From CAVXFS01 sp049582805 (GTDB taxonomy: Bacteria > Pseudomonadota > Gammaproteobacteria > Burkholderiales > Gallionellaceae), in the NCBI GenBank assembly GCA_049582805.1, contig JBAUUR010000161.1, positions 1 to 5,262 of the forward strand: a DNA stretch of 5,262 nucleotides, read 5' to 3'. This document shows, one piece after another, positions 1 through 5,262 of this stretch. The position numbers and the translations under genes were made by a program. The notes under the pieces are model-generated. The model worked only from the letters and a program-made list of their open reading frames with translations. It was not told where the DNA came from and did no database searches. The first letter of the stretch is position 1. Every line of letters starts with the position of its first letter.

Positions 1-3000
1 GTATGTACGGCCACGCCGAAAGCATCGTTGTCGATCAGTTGACGTAGCCGCCGACGCACTTCCACTGCCGCATGGCGATTGAAAGTTACCACCAAAATGC
101 TTTCCGGTCGTTCTCGCAGAACCCTTACCAAAAAAGCCACTCTATGGACAATCAAGCGGGTTTTCCCCGAACCGGGGCCAGCCAACACCAGCCGGTTCTG
201 AGGACGTTTCTCGGTGACGATACGCTTTTGTAGTGGCGAGAGGCCATCGCTGATTCTATGCCAGGAGGCTTCGGTGGTCGCCCGTTCCAGCATTTCCTTG
301 TGTTGAGGAAAATAGCGAGCAAGAAATACGTCTTCTCGTAGAGTGAAATAATCGCTCACCAACTTCAGCGCCTCAGCTTGTTTACCCATGCCGATTTCAG
401 CATAACGGATCATCACGTGAATCTGGCCCACCCGCTGGGCATAATGATCCGCCAAGGGCTGATAATCGTGGCCCGCAAAACCGCGCTTCCTTTCCTCGGG
501 ATATAGCCGCAATGTCATAGCTGAGCGAAACACAGACAATCCCTGCGCCAGTGTTAAGACACCTTGATCGTGGAGATAGAGCAGCGCCGTCTGCACAGCG
601 GCTGGCACATCTCGCAACTCGGCGGCGATGGCAATATCCCCCTTCAACACCTTGCCAATCTGCCCCAAAGTAAGGTCAGCCTCTAAATCCTTGCCTCGCA
701 GACCGTTTGGCAAACGATCCAGGAATGCCTTCAGTACAACTTGTGCCCAGGCGCGGCGCAAGCGTGACATTGCTTCTACCTCTTCCCATTGTCGTTGCAC
801 TGCCACCTGATAGGTCTGCTTATCTAGCCGGCGAAGACCAAGACTACCGCGCCCACCCGGAAGTGAACGACCATCTTGGCGGAGCGTTTCTAGCAATTTG
901 CTAATACGTTCAGGAAGAACGTCGGCGAAATCTTTATCTTCATCTTTCAATCGTTGCACCATTCCAAACAGATTGAGCAACATTGTTTCCTTATCTAGAC
1001 CGGCATCTGGTGCAGCTTCCCGCATCAGTGCAAGCAATGCCGATTCCAACTTATTCAGCGCTTCCAAAGTTGGCATCGAGGCACCTTGAACACCAACGCG
1101 CAGATACACAACGATACGACTATCATTCTCCAGCATTCCCAACGTTTCCAGGTCGTGCAGCGCGCGGCCAACTTCTTCCGGCGGCAATCCGGCCGCCAGT
1201 GCTAGATCGTCAGTCGACAACCCGTCTTTCTGGTCTGCCTGGAGGATGGCCTCCAGCAACTTTAATAACTGATTCTGCCGGTCGGCAGAGTAGTTAATTC
1301 CTGCTAGCTTTTGTTTCGCCTCTTCAAGATTCTTAAAGCGTAGGGATGCGGGGAAAACCTGGGTACGGTTCTCATTGCGTTCCAGTAATTCCGCATTCTC
1401 CAGCCATGCCATGGCGGTCTTGACTCGTGTATCGCGGTTACGGTCGGTGGGATCGAAATCCAACTCCAAATTCTCTGTCGCCAGAAGCTCCCCTACCGTT
1501 ATCACCACATTGCCCTCCTTATCAGCAGGGCGTCGGCGTAACGCGTGTAGAAGATTCTGGATATCTTTAGGTGTTAGCCGGCTGCTCATGGTCATGCCAA
1601 ATTGACGTTCAGCATCATTTTCGCTGTAGAAAAGCACACAGCGCGCCGCCTTCTGGTCGCGTCCGGCCCGCCCTGCTTCCTGGATGTAGTTTTCAAGCGA
1701 ACCGGGAATATCAGCATGAACCACCAAACGCACATCTGGTTTGTCGATGCCCATTCCGAAGGCGTTCGTGGCAGTGATCACTTTCAGTCGTCCGGCTATG
1801 AAATCCTGCTGGCGATCTTTTTTGACATCGGGCAGTAAACCCGCGTGATACGCAGCAACCGGCCAGCCCATTTGGGCCAAATAGTCGGCGGCTTCTTGGG
1901 TGTTCTTGCGCGTAGCGCAATAAATGATAGCTCCACCTTCACCCAGCCGATCTACTGATTTGCCTTCGCCAGGTTCGCCAAACTGATCTGCTAATAAACG
2001 ATGAATCTGCGGCAGCTTAGCTTCATCTCGGGTCGGTACAATGGCAAAACTTAAGTTGTCGCGATCTGTCGCACCCAAATGCGACTCAAGTAATAAGCCA
2101 AGCCGCTGACGGAAGTGGGTGATAATGTCATCGATTACATCCGGCTTAGCAGTAGCCGTAAGGCATGTAACTGGTGGCACCATGTCTCCATGAAGCTCTC
2201 GAATGAAGCGAGAAACATAGAGGTAATCCGGTCGGAAGTCGTGCCCCCACTTGGACAGGCAATGTGCCTCGTCGAAGACCCACGTGGCAATTTCACGATA
2301 CTTGATCGCCTCTCGAAAGCTCTTATTGCGCACCTGTTCAGGTGACACCAGTAGGATGCCAACATCGCCTAAACGTATACCATCTAAAACCTGCTTGCGC
2401 TCTGGTAGCGAAAGCGTGCCATTCAACGTTGCTGAGGCCGTAATTCCTCGATGCAGCAAGGTATCCACCTGATCCTTCATTAGCGCCTGTAGCGGTGAGA
2501 TCACGATTGTCAGGGCGCCGGTCTGGTAGTAATGCATCAGCGCGGGCAACTGGTAGCATAGCGACTTACCCCCGCCGGTAGGCAGGATGCCTAGCAACGA
2601 GCGACCAGCAATGCCGGCACTAACAATGTCGTCCTGCAACGAATGGCCATGCTCATCACGACGGAAATCATCGTAACCAAACCAGCGCTTCAACCAGCGC
2701 CGCATATCGTGACTTTCTCTGCACCAAATGCACGCCGTATCCTTGCAGGGGGTGGCACGTAATTCTCGTACCATTTGTACGATGATGGGATATTCAAATC
2801 GTACCCAGGGTGGCATGACTGAGTTTTCTCCAGCCACCCGCAGCCAAGCTAATACATAGGCAATAGCTGGACGCTGCGCTGAATCGTCAATATCAACGGT
2901 CAACAGGCGTTCCAGACGGTGTCGACACACACGCTTCTCCAGAACCTGGTGAACTGATGCGATAGTTTCTTCCCGTCCCGGCCGTGCTGCCTTGGTCAAG

Positions 3001-3515
3001 GTCATAAAGAAATTGTTAAGGCCAGAATTGGCACCGTCCGGCACCAATAGGTAATGATAGGCACGCAACACTTCCGGATCCTCGCGTTGCAGCGCAGCTC
3101 GCTGGTCGCGAAACAGCTCGAGGGTTCGCTGTGCGTCGGCAACTGGATCATTGATTGCCATCTTTAGCAATCGATAATCCTTTACCAGGTGATGATATGG
3201 ATTGCGAGGGAAAGCCAACGGAGAAAGCGCTAAAGTATCCACCACCGGCAATTCAAGAAGTTTTAGCCGTGGGGCAATGGCCTTGAGAAGATTTAGATCA
3301 TGGCGAAGAACATTGTGGCCTAGAACAAAGCTGGCCCCCACGGCCAAACGATCCACTTCATCAAGCGCGGCAGTAAGATCGAATGGGCCTTTGAAATGCA
3401 GGAAAGCATTAGTATCCGGGCGTAGCGCACCTATTTTGAGTATGCGCTTGTCGCTAGGATCAACCTCCAGATCAAGGCACAAGCAGCGTGGTGCAAACCC
3501 CGTTGGTTCACTCAT
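1..3515 (-). CDS. Giant exonuclease-RecQ-UvrD fusion helicase (3' end off window)
   Basis: This is an ATP-dependent DNA helicase, predicted cytoplasmic, acting in repair, recombination or possibly defence. I translated 1,171 uninterrupted codons. Residues 1-175 resemble a DEDD 3'-5' exonuclease: D15-x-E17, H67-N68...D73, and a third motif N122-D-P-V-A-D127-A. Residues 257-269 form C-x4-C-x2-C-x3-H. Residues 275-650 are a RecQ core: Walker A TGGGKS 313-318, DEAH 415-418 followed by the RecQ aromatic loop (CLSKWGHDFRPD), TATA 453-456, ATNAFGMGID 582-591, and QEAGRAGRDQ 612-621. Residues 650-1090 have no cysteine and look helical with winged-helix-like stretches. Residues from about 1095 start an SF1 UvrD/PcrA-like domain: Q-motif-like LSPLQKRIV, Walker A GPGSGKT 1113-1119, and VVTFNRHAAVEV. 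ATG 3515 is the first start after an in-frame TGA (3551-3549); the ribosome site is weak (AAAGAAG 12 bases upstream). The chain is far longer than standard RecQ (about 600 residues). The C-terminal end is not visible, so total length and extra domains are unknown. The call as a RecQ-family helicase is secure; the physiological role is not. Confidence 0.93.
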   Translation of the reverse strand, partial: MSEPTGFAPRCLCLDLEVDPSDKRILKIGALRPDTNAFLHFKGPFDLTAALDEVDRLAVGASFVLGHNVLRHDLNLLKAIAPRLKLLELPVVDTLALSPLAFPRNPYHHLVKDYRLLKMAINDPVADAQRTLELFRDQRAALQREDPEVLRAYHYLLVPDGANSGLNNFFMTLTKAARPGREETIASVHQVLEKRVCRHRLERLLTVDIDDSAQRPAIAYVLAWLRVAGENSVMPPWVRFEYPIIVQMVRELRATPCKDTACIWCRESHDMRRWLKRWFGYDDFRRDEHGHSLQDDIVSAGIAGRSLLGILPTGGGKSLCYQLPALMHYYQTGALTIVISPLQALMKDQVDTLLHRGITASATLNGTLSLPERKQVLDGIRLGDVGILLVSPEQVRNKSFREAIKYREIATWVFDEAHCLSKWGHDFRPDYLYVSRFIRELHGDMVPPVTCLTATAKPDVIDDIITHFRQRLGLLLESHLGATDRDNLSFAIVPTRDEAKLPQIHRLLADQFGEPGEGKSVDRLGEGGAIIYCATRKNTQEAADYLAQMGWPVAAYHAGLLPDVKKDRQQDFIAGRLKVITATNAFGMGIDKPDVRLVVHADIPGSLENYIQEAGRAGRDQKAARCVLFYSENDAERQFGMTMSSRLTPKDIQNLLHALRRRPADKEGNVVITVGELLATENLELDFDPTDRNRDTRVKTAMAWLENAELLERNENRTQVFPASLRFKNLEEAKQKLAGINYSADRQNQLLKLLEAILQADQKDGLSTDDLALAAGLPPEEVGRALHDLETLGMLENDSRIVVYLRVGVQGASMPTLEALNKLESALLALMREAAPDAGLDKETMLLNLFGMVQRLKDEDKDFADVLPERISKLLETLRQDGRSLPGGRGSLGLRRLDKQTYQVAVQRQWEEVEAMSRLRRAWAQVVLKAFLDRLPNGLRGKDLEADLTLGQIGKVLKGDIAIAAELRDVPAAVQTALLYLHDQGVLTLAQGLSVFRSAMTLRLYPEERKRGFAGHDYQPLADHYAQRVGQIHVMIRYAEIGMGKQAEALKLVSDYFTLREDVFLARYFPQHKEMLERATTEASWHRISDGLSPLQKRIVTEKRPQNRLVLAGPGSGKTRLIVHRVAFLVRVLRERPESILVVTFNRHAAVEVRRRLRQLIDNDAFGVAVH

Positions 3516-3712
3516 CTCTAATATTGACTTCTTTATGTTCCTGCGTCGTCAGTTGAAGATGCTTCTAACCTTAATTCTACTTACAGACAGCAGACCTCAT
3601 TGGCGATGCCTTACGTAGAGCTCTGGGACGTGCTAGGTTGGGCGGCAACCATACAAGCAGCCCCTAGGCGATCCGCTTCCAGGTCACTTATTCAGATTTC
3701 CATACAGAAACC
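3516..3712. other. Intergenic gap upstream of the helicase gene, no gene recognised
   Basis: These 197 bases separate the SRAP stop from the helicase ATG and would have to hold any promoter specific to the helicase. No good pair of -35/-10 boxes stands out on the minus strand; TAGAAT occurs but lacks a plausible -35 at the right spacing. No LexA-type box (CTGT-N8-ACAG) was found by eye. A 5-base-pair inverted repeat, GGTTG-GGCGG-CAACC, lies at 3636-3650, but no run of T follows it on either strand. The middle (about 3590-3690) looks richer in GC than both sides. Short open frames on both strands resemble no family I know. Confidence 0.6.
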
Positions 3713-4378
3713 TTATACCCGAACCTCTTCAATCAAATCCGGCGAATCATACTTCGGGCTGTTAACCTTTCGGCTTACAGGATAGGCCTCCATCAAGCGT
3801 TCCGCGTAAGGCATGGTCATCGCTTGAAGCCTGATGACATCAGTGAAATTCGTATCAATCCACGTGCCGTAATCTTCGGGCTTAATAATCACCGGCATGC
3901 GGTCATGAATCTTCGCCATCAATGAATTGGCCTCAGTGGTGAGAATGGTAAAAGTCGCGACGTCGCCTTCGGGACCCTGCCAGTGTTCCAATAGCCCGCC
4001 CATTCCCATCGGCTCACCATCTTTCAGCCTGACCAAGTAGGGCTGCTTTCCGTTCCTGGGCATCCATTCATAAAATCCATCTGCCGGTACCAACACACGG
4101 CTCTTGCGGTAAGCGTGCCGAAACATTGGCTTGATGGCGGCTGTTTCCGCTTTGGCGTTGATGGGATGCTGAACTTCCTCAGGGTCTTTGACCCAGGAGG
4201 GAATCAGCCCCCAGCGTGCTAAGGTGAAGACGCGATTGCCTGCCTCATCAAGACGAACGACCGGAACTGTCTGGGTCGGCGCGATATTGAAGCGCGGCTT
4301 CAATTCCAGTTCGTTCCTTGTCCCGAAATGTCTCTTGAGCTTGGCCGGTGATTGATTAAGCTCGTAGCGTCCACACAT
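3713..4378 (-). CDS. yedK: SRAP domain protein, abasic-site DNA-protein crosslinker (YedK/HMCES family)
   Basis: Complete 221-residue SOS response-associated peptidase (SRAP) protein, cytoplasmic. Family members bind abasic sites in single-stranded DNA and form a stable thiazolidine crosslink through the amino-terminal cysteine, shielding the lesion from strand cleavage. All key residues are present: Cys2 directly after Met in MCGRY, N31 in RFNIAPTQ, N74 in NAKAE, E104 in DGFYEW and H158 in KIHDRMP. The need for Cys2 fixes the start at ATG 4378. Length matches the family norm (about 220). The gene begins 21 bases after the secreted HNH gene ends, so the two are probably cotranscribed. Its likely Shine-Dalgarno, GAGGGG, is 13 bases from the ATG, which is longer than usual. 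Despite the family name, no LexA box was seen near it. The next gene downstream is the giant helicase on the same strand. Family assignment is secure; the exact damage-response role in this organism is inferred. Confidence 0.96.
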   Translation of the reverse strand: MCGRYELNQSPAKLKRHFGTRNELELKPRFNIAPTQTVPVVRLDEAGNRVFTLARWGLIPSWVKDPEEVQHPINAKAETAAIKPMFRHAYRKSRVLVPADGFYEWMPRNGKQPYLVRLKDGEPMGMGGLLEHWQGPEGDVATFTILTTEANSLMAKIHDRMPVIIKPEDYGTWIDTNFTDVIRLQAMTMPYAERLMEAYPVSRKVNSPKYDSPDLIEEVRV

Positions 4379-4391
4379 GGCCGTATATTAA

Positions 4392-4397
4392 CCCCTC
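4392..4397 (-). promoter_or_regulatory. Candidate ribosome binding site for the SRAP gene
   Basis: On the minus strand GAGGGG lies just after the stop codon of the HNH gene and 13 bases before the SRAP ATG. It is the only purine-rich, anti-16S-like stretch in the 21-base gap. The spacing is longer than the usual 5-9 bases, so initiation may be modest or helped by ribosomes finishing the gene upstream. Confidence 0.4.
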
Positions 4398-4399
4398 AC

Positions 4400-4906
4400 T
4401 TAATCAGCCTTCTTAAACCGGTAATGCTGATGACCTGGCACGTATCGCTTCCAAGCATCTATCCAGTTTGTCGCCATCTCGTGCTGCGCATCAGCAAGTG
4501 ATATTTCCCCCTCACACACCATACGGTACATCACAAACTCTATCCGATCCTTTTTCTTGGCATTCCACTCGCTGATTCGTGGCTCTGGCCAGAGGTTGCG
4601 CGGGTCATACGGTGCGCCTCCGATTGAAAGGGCAATCAGGTGGTCTTCTTCATAATGCTTGGGGTTCCTGTCGGGATAGCCATACTGACCAATCTGCCGC
4701 TTCTTGAGTTTATTTGTAAAATGCGCAGGCGGACGAATCGTTTTGGTATATCCCTTCACACACACAGTTTGGTGGATGTTGTCTTGGGTAACATTTGGAT
4801 TGATTGCGCCTGGGGTAAGCGCAGGGTCGGGCAGGTCAGATGCCCATGCAGGAAAAGAAAAGGCCAGTGCAACGACTGCTGCTGCGATTGTCCGTGAGAA
4901 GTTCAC
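4400..4906 (-). CDS. Secreted HNH-type nuclease-like protein, GTG start
   Basis: Predicted exported protein of 168 residues, possibly a periplasmic or extracellular DNase. Residues 1-22 form a signal peptide: a basic start (R5), a hydrophobic Ala/Val/Leu/Phe core, and an AWA|SD cleavage site after A22. The HNH-like motif is YEEDHLIALSIGG at 85-97 (key residues E87, D88, H89), followed by PRNLWPEP with N104 and then A116...K119-D120...E123, the usual spacing for the Asn and helical parts of a beta-beta-alpha metal finger. C49 and C131 could form a disulfide, fitting an oxidising compartment. The start codon is GTG: an in-frame TAG lies at 4915-4913 with no other start between, and AGG stands 5 bases upstream of it. 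It begins 6 bases after the ancestral stop of the adhesin E-like gene and ends 21 bases before SRAP. Proteins with this motif are widespread but usually unnamed; nuclease activity is inferred from the motif only. Confidence 0.85.
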   Translation of the reverse strand: MNFSRTIAAAVVALAFSFPAWASDLPDPALTPGAINPNVTQDNIHQTVCVKGYTKTIRPPAHFTNKLKKRQIGQYGYPDRNPKHYEEDHLIALSIGGAPYDPRNLWPEPRISEWNAKKKDRIEFVMYRMVCEGEISLADAQHEMATNWIDAWKRYVPGHQHYRFKKAD

Positions 4907-4912
4907 AGGAAC

Positions 4913-4951
4913 CTACTTCTTCCCGCAGGCCAACTTAAGCAGACTTTCATG
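4913..4951 (-). pseudogene. Cut-off C-terminal tail of the adhesin E-like gene beyond an in-frame TGA
   Basis: Directly after TGA 4954-4952, and in the same frame, the minus strand reads 12 codons, HESLLKLACGKK, and then TAG at 4915-4913. Surface-adhesin E proteins typically end in a segment of the form E-[ST]-L-x-K-x-A-C-G-K, so this is very probably the family's normal C-terminus, separated from the rest by a single nonsense codon. The lost Cys would be the natural disulfide partner of the conserved Cys in EYDCKEE. The TAG sits just 6 bases before the GTG of the HNH gene, typical operon spacing. Explanations are a recent nonsense mutation, a sequencing error, or TGA readthrough; the sequence alone does not decide. 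Confidence 0.7.
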
Positions 4952-5262
4952 TCAGGTGTTAGGCTGGACTGGCATCCACTTTTCAGGGTCTGGGTAGGCA
5001 CCAATTATTTCACCTTTACCCATATTTCCAGAGAAGTAAGATGAATAAAGTGTCCTATATTGTTCTTCCTTGCAGTCATATTCTGATTGCCCCTTTATCG
5101 ACATAAACTGAGTACCCACCCCAGAATCTTGGGCTGTTTTAAAATCACCCAAATCCCACATTTTTGTCTTGTTGTCGACTTTGCTAATGGTGGCTGGATC
5201 GGCGTAGACGGTCACGACCGCATCTGCGCTACTTCCAACTTCAATCCACTGCGCCATTGTAC
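4952..5262 (-). CDS. Surface-adhesin E-like envelope protein, 5' end off window, ends at an early TGA
   Basis: The C-terminal part of a small exported protein resembling the surface-adhesin protein E family (Haemophilus protein E type), in which many proteobacterial members are uncharacterised envelope proteins. Visible family hallmarks are the QWIEVG start of the mature part, VTVYADPATI, KMWDLGDFKT, the EYDCKEEQYR block with its conserved Cys (residue 62 counted from ATG 5257), YSSYFSGNMGKGEII and DPEKWMPV. The frame is open to the window edge, and AQWIEVG is where a mature protein normally begins after signal cleavage. ATG 5257 is therefore probably internal (the M of a MAQ cleavage region) and the true start with its signal peptide lies beyond 5262. 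The reading ends at TGA 4954-4952, about a dozen residues earlier than expected; see the adjoining entry. It is probably the first visible gene of a run with the HNH and SRAP genes. The family call is from memory of its pattern. Confidence 0.8.
   Translation of the reverse strand, partial: TMAQWIEVGSSADAVVTVYADPATISKVDNKTKMWDLGDFKTAQDSGVGTQFMSIKGQSEYDCKEEQYRTLYSSYFSGNMGKGEIIGAYPDPEKWMPVQPNT

Noticed and set aside
1711..2559. Minus-strand open frames 1711-1920, 2135-2365 and 2338-2559
   Set aside because: They lie inside the helicase gene in other frames of the same strand, while the helicase frame there encodes clear motifs II-VI.
3636..3650. GGTTG-GGCGG-CAACC inverted repeat as a terminator for the SRAP gene
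   Set aside because: The stem is only five pairs and no T-run follows on either strand, so an intrinsic terminator is not supported.
3516..3712. LexA (SOS) box or sigma-70 promoter before the helicase
   Set aside because: CTGT occurrences here lack ACAG at the right distance, and the TAGAAT hexamer has no acceptable -35 partner.
628..3785. Numerous plus-strand open frames of 60-138 codons, including 3202-3618 (138 codons)
   Set aside because: Almost all lie opposite the continuous helicase frame, overlap one another and look like no known protein. The 3600-3785 frame spans the gap and the SRAP end and also shows no family features.
4903..4950. Sixteen-codon mini-frame starting at ATG 4950 and overlapping the HNH start, as a possible leader peptide
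   Set aside because: The same bases in another frame encode the conserved tail HESLLKLACGKK of the adhesin E-like gene, which explains the sequence better.
4640..4997. Plus-strand open frames over the HNH gene (4640-4897 and 4704-4997)
   Set aside because: They are opposite the HNH gene, whose signal peptide and motif are clear, and their proteins show no recognisable features.
1..5262. CRISPR array, tRNA, rRNA, insertion sequence or integrase
   Set aside because: No regularly spaced repeats, cloverleaf or ribosomal sequence, terminal inverted repeats or transposase motifs were seen on either strand.

Overview
The window is 5,262 bases of bacterial chromosome or chromosomal island at roughly 50% GC. 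Everything convincing is coded on the minus strand, so the reading order is right to left. Proteins of the surface-adhesin E type, a YedK/SRAP protein and the codon use point to a proteobacterium, most likely beta or gamma. That is inference from protein style and not a taxonomic identification.

Layout in transcription order: (1) 5262-4952, the 3' part of a surface-adhesin E-like envelope protein whose signal peptide lies off the window. Its reading frame is interrupted by TGA at 4954-4952 but continues in frame for 12 more codons that spell the family's usual C-terminus, up to TAG at 4915-4913. (2) 4906-4400, a secreted HNH-type nuclease-like protein starting at GTG. (3) 4378-3713, a complete SRAP (YedK/HMCES-type) protein that crosslinks to abasic sites in single-stranded DNA. 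(4) A 197-base gap, 3712-3516, without a recognisable gene. (5) 3515-1, the first 1,171 codons of a very large helicase that runs off the left edge.

The large helicase is the main feature. In one uninterrupted frame it carries a DEDD-type 3'-5' exonuclease-like domain, a Cys/His cluster, a full RecQ-type SF2 helicase core, a long cysteine-free region with winged-helix-like segments in place of the RecQ zinc domain, and then the start of a second, UvrD/PcrA-like SF1 helicase. It therefore joins two motor classes and a (possibly altered) nuclease in one chain.

The first three genes are tightly spaced and could share a transcript. The helicase sits 197 bases further on and may have its own promoter, though I could not identify one. 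SRAP and the helicase both belong to DNA repair or DNA-processing themes. The two exported proteins have no obvious functional tie to them. No CRISPR array, tRNA, rRNA, insertion sequence or integrase was found.
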